The notes under the pieces: generated by a model
The model's database searches: none
Seen by the model: only the letters and a program-made list of their open reading frames with translations
What the model was told of the DNA's origin: nothing
NCBI GenBank assembly: GCA_016705235.1
Contig: JADIYP010000002.1
Span: 806,001-870,000 of the forward strand
Source of the DNA: Candidatus Leptovillus affinis
Lineage (GTDB): Bacteria; Chloroflexota; Anaerolineae; Promineifilales; Promineifilaceae
Reading direction: 5' to 3'
Length of the DNA: 64,000 nucleotides
Program-made: the position numbers and the translations under genes
In this document: piece after piece, positions 50,629 to 59,799 of the stretch
Layout: each line of letters begins with the position of its first letter
Position numbering within the stretch: the first letter of the stretch is position 1

Positions 50629-50711
50629 GTGGATTGTGGATTGGCAAAGGCAATTGCATAGGTTCCCGGTGGGGTGGGGCAAAATGACCCATCTGGTGAA
50701 AGCGTGCAGCG

Positions 50712-52127
50712 TTATCGTTGGCGCACGGCCGTTTGCGCGGCATAAAACCCGCACATCCCATGCACGCCCCCACCCGGCGGCGTGGCTGAGGAACACAGGT
50801 ATACATTTGGCAGCGGCGTGGTGTATGGGTTCAGGCGCGGCACCGGGCGGGTGAACAACTGCCGCCAGTTTTGCACGCCGCCGTTGATGTCGCCGCCGAT
50901 GTAGTTGGGATTGTACTGCTGATAATCCTGCGCTGTCATGGTGTGGCTGGCCAGGATGCAGTCGCGGAAGCCGGGAGCGAAGCGCTCGATCTGGGTTTCG
51001 ATGGCCGCGGTCATGTCGGCGGCGCTGCCGTTGGGGACGTGGCAGTAGGCCCAGCCGGTGTGTTTTCCGGCGGGAGCGCGGGTGTCATCGAAAAGGCTTT
51101 GTTGGGTAACCAGGGTGAACGGCCGTTCTGCCACGCCCCCTTGCCAGGCCAGTCGTTCACTCTGGGCTATTTCCGATAGGTTAGCGCCCACATGCACCGT
51201 GCCGGCTCGCCGACACGCCTCCGCCCGCCAGGGAATCGGCTCGGACAGCGCCCAGTCAACCTTAAAAACCCCTGGCCCGTGACGATATTTTTCTAGCTGT
51301 CGGCGGTAATTTGCCGGCAGTTTTTCGCCGGCAATCGCCAGGAGCTGCCTCGGTGTTATGTCAAACATAATGGCGCGGGCAGGCGGTAATTCGGCCAGCG
51401 ATTTCACCTCGTGGCCGGTCACGAGGTCGCCGCCCAGGTCGGTGAAGTAGGCGGCCAGGGCGTTGGCGATGGCCTGAGAGCCGCCGCGTGGCAGGGGCCA
51501 GCCCACGCGATGCCCCAACGTGCCCAACATCAGGCCAAAAGCGGCCGTCAGCGGCCATTCCAGGGGCATGATGGCGTGGGCGCTTAGTCCGGCAAAAAAA
51601 CCGCGCGCCTTTTCACTGCGGAAAACCGCGCGCGCCAGGGCGGCGGCCGGCCACATGGCCCGCAATCCAAACTGGCCCATCGCCAGCGGGTGGCGCGGCA
51701 GGCGCAGCGGCCCCAGAAATTCGTGGGCGATTTTGTCCCAATTGCTTACCAGCGGGGCGAAGAGGCGGCGGTAGGTGGCGGCGTCCTGGGGGAACTGCAC
51801 GGCCGTTTCCGCTATATCACGCGCCAGGAAAACGGCCGTGTCGTCGGCAAACGGGTGGGCCAGCGGCAGCTCCGGCTGAATCCACGCCAGGCCATAATCG
51901 GCCAGGGGCAGGCTTTGGAAAAAAGGCGACCCCATCCCCAACGGATGAATTGCTGAGCAAATGTCATGGCGAAAGCCGGGCAGGGTTAATTCGGCCGTGC
52001 GCAATCCGCCGCCGATGGTTTCTTTGGCCTCCAGCAGCAGCACGCGCCACCCCTGTCGTGCCAGCGTAATCCCCGCTGCCAGCCCGTTTGGTCCAGACCC
52101 AACAACAACTGCATCGTATTCAGTCAT
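50712..52127 (-). CDS. FAD-dependent phytoene-desaturase-like oxidoreductase
   Basis: The 471-residue protein has the FAD-binding start DAVVVGSGPNGLAAGI, LLLEAKETIGGGLRT and HDICSAIHPLG. It ends with the family's second flavin segment NVYLCSSATPPGGGVHGMCG. It belongs to the NAD(P)/FAD-dependent amino-oxidase/phytoene dehydrogenase group that includes CrtI and PYROXD2-like enzymes; the substrate is unknown. No carotenoid genes are nearby. ATG 52127 begins exactly at the FAD motif; the frame to 52214 would add 29 unmatched residues. No ribosome site is clear. Confidence 0.85.
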   Translation of the reverse strand: MTEYDAVVVGSGPNGLAAGITLARQGWRVLLLEAKETIGGGLRTAELTLPGFRHDICSAIHPLGMGSPFFQSLPLADYGLAWIQPELPLAHPFADDTAVFLARDIAETAVQFPQDAATYRRLFAPLVSNWDKIAHEFLGPLRLPRHPLAMGQFGLRAMWPAAALARAVFRSEKARGFFAGLSAHAIMPLEWPLTAAFGLMLGTLGHRVGWPLPRGGSQAIANALAAYFTDLGGDLVTGHEVKSLAELPPARAIMFDITPRQLLAIAGEKLPANYRRQLEKYRHGPGVFKVDWALSEPIPWRAEACRRAGTVHVGANLSEIAQSERLAWQGGVAERPFTLVTQQSLFDDTRAPAGKHTGWAYCHVPNGSAADMTAAIETQIERFAPGFRDCILASHTMTAQDYQQYNPNYIGGDINGGVQNWRQLFTRPVPRLNPYTTPLPNVYLCSSATPPGGGVHGMCGFYAAQTAVRQR

Positions 52128-52206
52128 AAAGAATTTGTTTGTGCCAGAAATTTTGTCGCGAATTTTACTTGCTACATCATTGGACTTTTGACACGGTATC
52201 TCAACA

Positions 52207-52265
52207 GGTCCCAAGGGTTTGTCCCTGAGAATTTGGATTATTTGGGGACCAAACCCTTAGAGTCT
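52207..52265. repeat. Degenerate CCCTAAGGG-family hairpin
   Basis: GGTCCCAAGGGTTTGTCC and GGGGACCAAACCCTTAGAGTC pair with bulges around an AATTTGG loop. It fills part of the 244-base spacer between the oxidoreductase and LysM genes. Confidence 0.6.
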
Positions 52266-52371
52266 TATCAGAGAAATCTGAACGGTTACAATCATATTTC
52301 GGTAGGTTGGTGTTGGCAAAACGGCCGTACCTCATTCCCGGTTAGCGGTTGGTTGGTGGGGAACGGCCGTT

Positions 52372-53352
52372 CTACCCGCCGGTTGGTGTGGCTGTGGGGT
52401 TAGGTGTATTGGTCGGTGGCGTGGTTGGGGTGGCGGTGTCCAGCGGCGTGGTCGTGGCGGTGGGTGTATTGGTCGGCGGCGTCTGACCTGGCGTGGCAGT
52501 GGGTGTGGGCGTGCTTAAAGGGATAGTGTCCGTGGCTGTAGCCGACGGTGTGGCTGTGAGGGTGATTGTAAACACGGCCGTTGGTGAAGCTGTGGCCGTG
52601 CTGGTGGCGGTGAACACGGCCGTCGCCGTGGGCGTGGGCGTGGGCGTGGAGGAAGCGGTGCCGGTGGCTGTGGTTGTGGGCGTGAACGTGGGCAACGGCC
52701 GTATGGGCGTGGCCGGCAACGGCGGCAAAAATAACAGGCGTCCGGCGGCCAGGCTGGTGCTGTTCAGGCAGTTTGCTTGCATGATGGCGTACACAGTCGT
52801 GCTGTGCCGTAGAGCCAATTGGAACAGGGTGTCGCCCGGCTGAACGCGCACCTGCACCCACCAGTAAGGTGGCCCGCAGGGAACGGCCGTTGGCGGGCGC
52901 ACCGGCAGATAAATCCTCATACCGCTGACCACTAACCCGTTTTGCAGGCAGTTGACGCGGTTGATTTCGGCCACGCTGGCGCCCGAAAAGGCGGCCAGAG
53001 CCAGCAAGGAATCGGCCGGTTGAACCAGGTAAATGCTCCAACCGGGCGGCACTTCGCCGCAAAGGGCTGCCGGGAGCATGGCGCTTGTGGTGCTGCGTAC
53101 TGTTGGCGCGGAAGCGATTTGTGTGCCTGGCGAAAAAGTATCGAGGGTGGCGCTGGGCATGGCGATGGCGGGCAGGGGGGTGTTGGTGGCGGAAACGGCC
53201 GTTGCCCGCACCACCAACGCCGGGGTTGGCTGCAAGCGAATTTGCAAATTGTCTAGCTGCGCCAGCAGCAAAGCCATGACAATCGTGGCGATCACACCGC
53301 CTGTCAGGAGTAAATTCGTGCGCCACTGGTTGGATTCGGCTGGCTTATTCAT
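52372..53352 (-). CDS. LysM-repeat membrane protein with Thr/Pro-rich tail
   Basis: The protein of about 326 residues has one N-terminal membrane helix. Two LysM-type repeats follow, YLVQPADSLLALAAFSGAS and VRVQPGDTLFQLALRHSTT, both continuing to a conserved NCL. A low-complexity tail of over 120 residues consists of T-P-T, T-A-T and similar units. LysM domains bind N-acetylglucosamine polymers such as peptidoglycan. The start is either ATG 53352 or a TTG at 53367 that overlaps the preceding stop. The tail is encoded by repetitive GTGG-rich DNA prone to slippage. Confidence 0.8.
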   Translation of the reverse strand: MNKPAESNQWRTNLLLTGGVIATIVMALLLAQLDNLQIRLQPTPALVVRATAVSATNTPLPAIAMPSATLDTFSPGTQIASAPTVRSTTSAMLPAALCGEVPPGWSIYLVQPADSLLALAAFSGASVAEINRVNCLQNGLVVSGMRIYLPVRPPTAVPCGPPYWWVQVRVQPGDTLFQLALRHSTTVYAIMQANCLNSTSLAAGRLLFLPPLPATPIRPLPTFTPTTTATGTASSTPTPTPTATAVFTATSTATASPTAVFTITLTATPSATATDTIPLSTPTPTATPGQTPPTNTPTATTTPLDTATPTTPPTNTPNPTATPTGG

Positions 53353-53363
53353 GCTGCGCTGGC

Positions 53364-55811
53364 TCAATCTTTGGCTGCTGCCGGGGCTGTAGAAGGCATG
53401 AGGTCGTTGGCAATTGGGAACAGAACAGAGAATGTGCTGCCGATGCCCATCTCGCTTTCAATCCAGACGCGACCGCCGTTGGCTTCTGTGAGGGTGCGGG
53501 CTACGGCCAGACCCGCGCCGGTGTCGCCCAAACCACCGATGAGCGGATCGTCGGCGCGGTGCTGCGGGCTAAATACGCGAGACCGATCTTCAGCCAGAAT
53601 GCCGCCGCCGCTGTCTTTGAAGGCCAGATGGAGAAAGGTGATCGGTTCGGAGTGGCCGTTGTTGGCGGGAGGCGGTAGGGTGTTGATGTAGGCGCTTACG
53701 GCGACACGGCCGTTTGGTGGGGTGGCCTGGCAGGCATTGCCGATGAGGTTGTTGATGATTTGTTGCAGCGCTTCTCGGTGGATGGGCAGTGTTGGTAGTT
53801 TGGGTGAGGTATCCAGGTCCAGGCGCAGCTTTTTTTCGCGGATTTGGGTGATGACGTTGGAAACGGCCGTATCAATGCTGACCTGAATATCCACGCCGCC
53901 GCTTTCTGCGCCAGGGTTCCGTTCACCAGAGGTTGTTAGCTGCACGATCAGGTCTAAGAAGGCGTCCATCCGCTCCACGTTGGCTTTAACCCGCTGCAAG
54001 AAATCGCGCTGTTTGGCGCCTAACGCGCCCAGCATTTCGCTCAACAGCAAATCGGTGTAACCGGCAATGGAGGTCATGGGGGTGCGAAGCTCTTGCGCCA
54101 GCGAAATGACCAGTTCGTCCGTGACGCCGCGCTCTTGCCGGAGCAAATCCGCCTCTAGTGTTTCGATGCGGGCCTGCGCGGCTTCCAACTGGCTGGAATA
54201 GCGGGTGATGGTGGTCATGATCCATTCGGTGCTAAGCCCTTTTTCGCCGGCGGCGGCCAGGGCCATGGCCTCTTCAGCTTCGATGAGTGATTCTCGCAGG
54301 GTGGCGATTTCGTTTTCCAACGAGGCTAAATGTTCGTCGTAATTTATTTTTTCGAGTTCTTCCAGAGTGGCTGCCAGGTCGCGAGCCTGTTTGCTGGCTT
54401 TGGTAGCCTGTGATTCGGCTTGCAGCAGACGGGCTGTTGTCGCTTCCAGTTCTATTTGCAGCCGATTGCGTTCTTCCTCCAGAGTAATGATTCGGCCGCT
54501 GACGAGTGTTGGTTCGGCCAGACGCGGCTGCGGTGATTGGGCGATCTGATCGGCGACCTGGCTGAAGGTTTGGCTGTTGTGAATGGCTTGGGCCACATAG
54601 CGGGCCAGCGCGGCGGCGGTGGTTTTTTCGGCCATGCCCCACTCTGATTGATTGCTGGGCGCGCCGATGAGCAGTAGGCCAACGGCCGTGTTTTCTACGC
54701 GCAGCGGCAGCGCCAGCAGTGCGCCCCAGAGTGACAACCCCATTTCTTCGTACCACAATCGTAATTGCCGACCGCCCAAACCGGTCGGTTTTAATTCGAC
54801 AATCTCGTTTTCATCCAGGGCTTGTTGGAAGGCTGGCCATTCTCGCAGGTTGATCAGCCAGTTGGACGGCCGTTCTGTTGTCTGAATGGCGCGGTTGGTT
54901 GTGAGGTGCATCAGGTGCGGCGTGTTTTCCTGCCGCAGCGCCAGGGCGGCATAGGGCGCATGGAGTGTTTGGGTGGCCACGTCGATGGCTGCGGCTATGT
55001 TTTCATCTGGCTGCAACGAGCGGATGATCTGGGTGGAAAAATCATAAAACGCGGCGGCCGACGCGTCGGTGGTTTGTATGGTTGCAGGCAGTTTTTCCTG
55101 AATCTGTAAAGCGGAGATGGTCTGGCGGTAGGTCAGCACAGCCCACAGCGGCAGGGCGATCAGGTACCCCAGGCGCAGCCAGTAGGCAATGTCGGTCTGG
55201 CTGGCGCTGGCGTCTGGGCTGCTGAAGAAGGCCAAAAGGTGAGTGACCAGTAGAATGACAAGAATGATCTGGCGCAGGGAAAACCATAACGGCCGTTCCA
55301 CTATCGTCAGCGCCAGACCCGCGATCAGCGCGGCCAGTTGAAAAACAAGCCAGATGGTTGCCTGGAAGGTGCTGTTGTAGGCCATTCCCGCCAGCGCCTG
55401 TTCTGGCCAGGCTTGGGCGAAGAAAATGTACATCATGCCCACAAGCAACAGCAGCAAAACGGCCGCTGTGTCGCCTATTTGGGGTTGGCTTTTCGGTTGG
55501 GGAATCAGCGCCCACGCCAGGAGAACGGCCGTGGCTGTGTTTATGGCCTGCTCTAAAGGTGGCAAAACGGAAACGGCCGTGGCCTGATCCCCAAAAACCG
55601 CCAGCCCGGCCAATAAAAGCCCCAAACGCATCACCACCACCGCGCCGGCTGCCCACAGGCTCCGCCGCGCCAGGTCGTCACGCCGGTTCCGCCGCCACTG
55701 TGTCAGCGCCAGCGCAAATACAACCTGCAAAGCAAATAAGCTGATCAGGTGATAAATAACATTCCCCGGCGATTCGCTCAGGAGTTGGACAAGCTGTTGC
55801 GTTAACGACAT
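53364..55811 (-). CDS. Histidine-kinase-like sensor with GAF domain, lacking the phospho-acceptor His
   Basis: The 815-residue protein has about seven membrane helices (about 15-230), a GAF domain (about 265-430) and a long coiled coil (about 450-560). A DHp-like helix and a GHKL ATPase follow (N box NNLIGNACQA, G1 KDSGGGI, G2 GGLGDTGAGLAVA). The H box reads SLAQELRTPMTSI: the usual SHELRTP His is Gln573. ATP binding looks possible but normal autophosphorylation does not. The LysM gene overlaps its stop. ATG 55811 was preferred to 55877. Confidence 0.85.
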   Translation of the reverse strand: MSLTQQLVQLLSESPGNVIYHLISLFALQVVFALALTQWRRNRRDDLARRSLWAAGAVVVMRLGLLLAGLAVFGDQATAVSVLPPLEQAINTATAVLLAWALIPQPKSQPQIGDTAAVLLLLLVGMMYIFFAQAWPEQALAGMAYNSTFQATIWLVFQLAALIAGLALTIVERPLWFSLRQIILVILLVTHLLAFFSSPDASASQTDIAYWLRLGYLIALPLWAVLTYRQTISALQIQEKLPATIQTTDASAAAFYDFSTQIIRSLQPDENIAAAIDVATQTLHAPYAALALRQENTPHLMHLTTNRAIQTTERPSNWLINLREWPAFQQALDENEIVELKPTGLGGRQLRLWYEEMGLSLWGALLALPLRVENTAVGLLLIGAPSNQSEWGMAEKTTAAALARYVAQAIHNSQTFSQVADQIAQSPQPRLAEPTLVSGRIITLEEERNRLQIELEATTARLLQAESQATKASKQARDLAATLEELEKINYDEHLASLENEIATLRESLIEAEEAMALAAAGEKGLSTEWIMTTITRYSSQLEAAQARIETLEADLLRQERGVTDELVISLAQELRTPMTSIAGYTDLLLSEMLGALGAKQRDFLQRVKANVERMDAFLDLIVQLTTSGERNPGAESGGVDIQVSIDTAVSNVITQIREKKLRLDLDTSPKLPTLPIHREALQQIINNLIGNACQATPPNGRVAVSAYINTLPPPANNGHSEPITFLHLAFKDSGGGILAEDRSRVFSPQHRADDPLIGGLGDTGAGLAVARTLTEANGGRVWIESEMGIGSTFSVLFPIANDLMPSTAPAAAKD

Positions 55812-55966
55812 CTGATTAATTTTCACCAATCCAGGCGCCAGTGTAACCGGCTTAACCCAAATTATAGCATACCCCAACTCGCCAGCGAGTTGCGTAAAAA
55901 CAAAGTTAGTTTACCAGATAAAGCCGAATCGCTCGATGGGAGCAAGTGGATCGGCTTGTGGAAAAC

Positions 55967-56005
55967 AAAACACTACAAAAGCCTCAGGGGCTTTTGTAGT
56001 GTTTT
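55967..56005 (-). terminator. Strong terminator of the aminotransferase gene
   Basis: AAAACACTACAAAAGCC (55967-55983) and its exact 17-bp complement (55989-56005) flank a five-base loop. On the minus strand it follows the aminotransferase stop (56035) and runs into T-rich sequence. Confidence 0.85.
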
Positions 56006-56034
56006 CATTTGTTCCAGTCAGGTTATACCAGTTA

Positions 56035-57360
56035 TCAGCCGACGATTTCGGTGATGGTTTGGTCGAGAATCGTGATGATCTCGTCAATTTGCGCCTTGTT
56101 GATGGTGAGCGGCGGCCCAAGCATAATCACATCGCCAGACGCGCCATCCGCGCAGCCCTGGGAGTAATAAATAATTAGACCCAGCTCGAAGGCGCGTTCG
56201 GCAATGTGCCAGGCGGTTTTGGCTTTGAGCGGAAAAGGTGTCTTGGTGGCGCGATCCTGGACAATTTCCAGGCCCCAAAACAGGCCACGGCCGCGAATAT
56301 CGCCGATTTGCGGATGGTGGGCAAAGGTGTGGTGCAGTTTTTTGTTTACATAAGGCCCCAATTCGGCGGCGTTTTCGACCAGTTTTTCGCGCTGCAAGAT
56401 GCGCAGCGTGGCCAGACCGGCGGCCGCCCCGACGGCGTGGTGGCTAAACGTACCGCCGTGATTGAAATCACCCAGTTTGCGGAAGACCAAATCTACGTCT
56501 TCGTTGGAAGCGGCGATGAACCCGAGCGGGAAATAACCGGCGGCCGTGCCTTTGGAGGTGATGAGAATGTCGGGTTTTACGTTCCAATGGTTGAGCGCCC
56601 ACCAAGTGCCGGTGCGCCCCATGCCTACCAGGACCTCATCGGCAATGAGCAGCACGCCATACTGGTCACAAATTTCGCGGATGCGCGGCCAGTAATCGTC
56701 GGGCGGCACGACGGCGCCAAGGCTGGCCCCGCTGATGGGTTCGGCGATGAAGCCGGCGACGTTTTCCGGGCCATAGGCGAGAATGGATTCTTCTAATCGG
56801 TCGGCCAGTTCACGGCCGTTGGCCGGGAAACGGTAGGGGTAGGGATGGCGGATGTGGGGCATGTTTTGCATCATGCTCAGGTACGGGTTGCGTAGGGCAG
56901 GCCGTCCGCTTACGCTTAGCGCGCCCAAACTCATGCCATGGTAGCTGAGCGAGCGACAAATGATGATGGAGCGGTTTGGTTCGCCGCGGGCCATCTGGAT
57001 TTGGCGGGCCAGTTTCAGCGCGCCTTCGACGACTTCGGAGCCGCTGCTGAGGTAGAAGAAACGCGGCTGCGCCAACGGCACAATTTCGGCCAGGGCGTTG
57101 GAGTAGGTTTCGACGGCTTCGCTGGTGAACATGGTGGCATGGACGTAAGCCGCCGAGCGGGCTTGTTGGGTGATGGCCTCGACGATTTCGGAACGGCCGT
57201 GTCCCACATTAACCACCAATGGCCCGCCCGATCCGTCGATATAACGCTTGCCATCTTCATCATATAAATAAATTCCCTCCCCATGTGAAATTTTGGGGCG
57301 GGCATAATCCATCTTGCGGTAAAACACGTGACCTTGTGGATGAGCATAGAGGGTACTCAT
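56035..57360 (-). CDS. Class III PLP-dependent aminotransferase
   Basis: The 441-residue enzyme has the class III pattern: the GSGGPLVVNVGH start, FFYLSSGSEVVEGALKLAR (cofactor phosphate loop), SYHGMSLGAL, LLIADEVLVGMGRTG (Asp that pairs with the pyridine N) and SKGTAAGYFPLG (PLP lysine). It belongs to the omega-amino-acid/ornithine/4-aminobutyrate group; the amino donor is unknown. GATAAGGAG precedes ATG 57360. It follows a CoA-transferase subunit by 107 bases, hinting at a degradation route, although no further genes of one are present. Confidence 0.9.
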   Translation of the reverse strand: MSTLYAHPQGHVFYRKMDYARPKISHGEGIYLYDEDGKRYIDGSGGPLVVNVGHGRSEIVEAITQQARSAAYVHATMFTSEAVETYSNALAEIVPLAQPRFFYLSSGSEVVEGALKLARQIQMARGEPNRSIIICRSLSYHGMSLGALSVSGRPALRNPYLSMMQNMPHIRHPYPYRFPANGRELADRLEESILAYGPENVAGFIAEPISGASLGAVVPPDDYWPRIREICDQYGVLLIADEVLVGMGRTGTWWALNHWNVKPDILITSKGTAAGYFPLGFIAASNEDVDLVFRKLGDFNHGGTFSHHAVGAAAGLATLRILQREKLVENAAELGPYVNKKLHHTFAHHPQIGDIRGRGLFWGLEIVQDRATKTPFPLKAKTAWHIAERAFELGLIIYYSQGCADGASGDVIMLGPPLTINKAQIDEIITILDQTITEIVG

Positions 57361-57467
57361 GTTGATTGTTGTCTCCTTATCAAGCTGCCACGAATTGTCT
57401 AAATGAAAGGGCTGTTTTCATTCATTGGGGGTAATCTGCGCGCCAAAATCAGCAAACGGCCGTGCGC

Positions 57468-58226
57468 TTACCGGTACATTCCTTCTGGATCAAGCTGCTG
57501 CCGAATGATTTCCAGTTCGGAGATGTGCGGCGGCGTCATTTCCTTCAGGTTGGGCGATACGCGCAGCGGCCAGGGAATGTCGGCCTGGATACTGTCGGCG
57601 GTTTCGCCGGGAGCGATTTCGATGAGCGTCATTTCGCGGTCGGGATTGTCGAAGTCAAATAAGGCCCGATCCGTGATGACCAGCGCCGGACCATCGCCGG
57701 GCAGTCCGGCGCGCTGCCGGGCGTCGCCGCCATCGAGATGGCCGGGGCTGGTTAAAAAGTCCAGTTTGTCCACAAAAGCGCGGCCCTTCAGGCGCATGAT
57801 CATGAATATTTTTTGGGCGTTGATGGCGATTTCGCAGGCGCCGCCGGAACCGGGCAGCCGTACTTTGGGGTGAGAGTAATCGCCGATGACGGTTGTGTTC
57901 AAGTTGCCGAAACGGTCAATTTGCGCGCCGCCAAGCAGGGCCACGTCAACCAGGCCGCCTTGCAGGTAGTACATGAACAGGTCGGTCATGCTGGTGACTG
58001 ATTTGGCCCCGCTGACGAGGGTGGGGTCGCCAATGGAAAGCGGCAGACGGGCCGGGTTTGCGCCAAAGACGCCGCTTTCGTAGACCAGTTCCATCTCCGG
58101 CGAGTGGCTGCGCCGGGCCAGATTGCAGGCGATGTTGGGCAGGCCCACGCCAACAAAGACGACGTGGCTGCCCTGGAGGGCGCGGGAAGCGTTGATGATC
58201 ATGAATTCAGACGGTGTGTAGTCCAT
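57468..58226 (-). CDS. CoA-transferase beta-subunit family protein (unpaired)
   Basis: The 252-residue protein has the family-I CoA-transferase subunit B features: HVVFVGVGLPNIACNLAR, the E-S-G of LVYESGVFG (glutamate that forms the acyl-CoA thioester intermediate), and LPGSGGACEIA, KLDFLTSPGHLDGG. AAGGAG precedes ATG 58226. The alpha subunit usually lies next to it, but here the neighbours are a divergent murA and an aminotransferase. It may pair with a distant alpha subunit or work in an IpdB-like complex. Confidence 0.85.
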   Translation of the reverse strand: MDYTPSEFMIINASRALQGSHVVFVGVGLPNIACNLARRSHSPEMELVYESGVFGANPARLPLSIGDPTLVSGAKSVTSMTDLFMYYLQGGLVDVALLGGAQIDRFGNLNTTVIGDYSHPKVRLPGSGGACEIAINAQKIFMIMRLKGRAFVDKLDFLTSPGHLDGGDARQRAGLPGDGPALVITDRALFDFDNPDREMTLIEIAPGETADSIQADIPWPLRVSPNLKEMTPPHISELEIIRQQLDPEGMYR

Positions 58227-58503
58227 AAAATGCTCCTTGTGGTGCGTGGTTTTCCAGGTAAGTGCCAGCAAATAGTGGTGAATCAGGTCAAGTTTCAAAT
58301 ATTCAGGGCATTGTGTCAAGTGATAGATGTCACCGGTGGTTGGTCGGGTCTCAGTTGCCCTGTTTTTGCCCACTGGCTACAATCCAGGTTTAACGGCAAA
58401 CGGCCGTTCCCACAATTTTCTGGTGTTTGGCGCCGGCCATCACCCACACGGAGAGCTGCGTATTAAGCCAGGCTGTTATCCGGCAGCCTGAATGGAATTG
58501 ATT

Positions 58504-59796
58504 ATGAGCAAATTCATTATCGAGGGCGGACACGCCCTGCAAGGCACCATTACAGTCAGCGGCAATAAAAACGCCGCCCTCAAATTATTACCCGCTTGTA
58601 TCCTCACTGACGAACCGGTCATTTTGCACAATATCCCCGACATTCAGGACGTGCGCAACACCATCTTGATTTTGCGCGATTTGGGCGTTGAGGTGACGGA
58701 GCTTGCGCCGGGGAGCTGGCGTGTTCACGCTCAGCGCGTGATCAAAACGGAATTAGACAGCGCCCTGGCGGCGCGGACGCGGGCGTCGTTTGTGTTTTCT
58801 GGGCCGTTGGTGGCGCGAATGGGCGAGGTGACGCTGCCGCTGCCGGGCGGCGACGTGATTGGCGGACGGCCGTTAGACACCTTGATTTGTGGCCTGGAAG
58901 CGTTGGGCACGCGGGTGGAACTGGTGGAACGCAGCATCTTCACCATGAAAGCCGATAAGTTAACCGGCGCCGGCTATTACCTGCAAGCAGAAGCGAGCGT
59001 GACGGCGACCGAAAATACCGTGATGACGGCCGTGCTTGCCCACGGTCAAACCATCATCGACAACGCCGCCTGCGAACCCCATGTGCGCGATTTGTGCTAT
59101 TTCCTCAATCAAATGGGCGCGCATATCGAGGGCATCGGCACCAATCGCCTGATCATTGAAGGCGTGGAGCGCCTGAGCGGCACAGAATACACCATCGGCG
59201 CTGATTTTATGGAAGTAGGCAGTTTTATCGGCGCAGCGGCCGTTACCGGCGGCGAAATCCGCATCAAAAACGTGGACCCGCAGTATATGGGCATGGTCCG
59301 GCTGGTGTATGAAAAACTGGGTGTGGTCTGGCACGATGACGGCCATGACATCCTTGTCCCGGCCGAGCAGCCCATGCGCATTGCCACCTCCCTTGGCGGG
59401 CGGATTTTGCAGATCAAGCCGCTGCCCTGGCCCGGCTTCCCCGCCGACCTGATGAGCATTGCCGTGGTCATTGCCACCCAGTCTGTTGGTTCTGTGCTGC
59501 TGCACGATTGGATGTATGAAAGCCGGTTCTTTTTTGTGGATAACCTGACGTTCATGGGAGCGCAGGTGGTAATTTGCGATCCGCATCGGGTGATTATTCA
59601 GGGGCCGTGCCAGCTTCATGCCAGCCCGCAGGGCGTGCCCAGCCCAGACATTCGCGCCGGGATGGCCATGGTTTTGGCCGCATTGTGCTCCGAAGGGACC
59701 AGCGTCATTCACAACATCCAGCAAATCGACCGTGGTTATGAGCGTATTGAGCAAAAGCTGAAGACATTGGGCGCGCACATTCAACGGGTGGATTGA
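58504..59796 (+). CDS. murA: UDP-N-acetylglucosamine 1-carboxyvinyltransferase (Asp-type)
   Basis: The 430-residue enolpyruvyl transferase makes the first committed intermediate of peptidoglycan. It has ITVSGNKNAALKLLPA (catalytic Lys22), RTRASFVFSGPLVAR and the active-site loop LPGGDVIGGRPLD. In the last, Asp117 stands where E. coli has Cys115, the residue alkylated by fosfomycin. Cys-to-Asp forms are known from Mycobacterium and Chlamydia and are insensitive to the drug. ATG 58504 matches the family start. Only three bases separate it from the next gene. Confidence 0.95.
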   Translation: MSKFIIEGGHALQGTITVSGNKNAALKLLPACILTDEPVILHNIPDIQDVRNTILILRDLGVEVTELAPGSWRVHAQRVIKTELDSALAARTRASFVFSGPLVARMGEVTLPLPGGDVIGGRPLDTLICGLEALGTRVELVERSIFTMKADKLTGAGYYLQAEASVTATENTVMTAVLAHGQTIIDNAACEPHVRDLCYFLNQMGAHIEGIGTNRLIIEGVERLSGTEYTIGADFMEVGSFIGAAAVTGGEIRIKNVDPQYMGMVRLVYEKLGVVWHDDGHDILVPAEQPMRIATSLGGRILQIKPLPWPGFPADLMSIAVVIATQSVGSVLLHDWMYESRFFFVDNLTFMGAQVVICDPHRVIIQGPCQLHASPQGVPSPDIRAGMAMVLAALCSEGTSVIHNIQQIDRGYERIEQKLKTLGAHIQRVD

Positions 59797-59799
59797 TCG

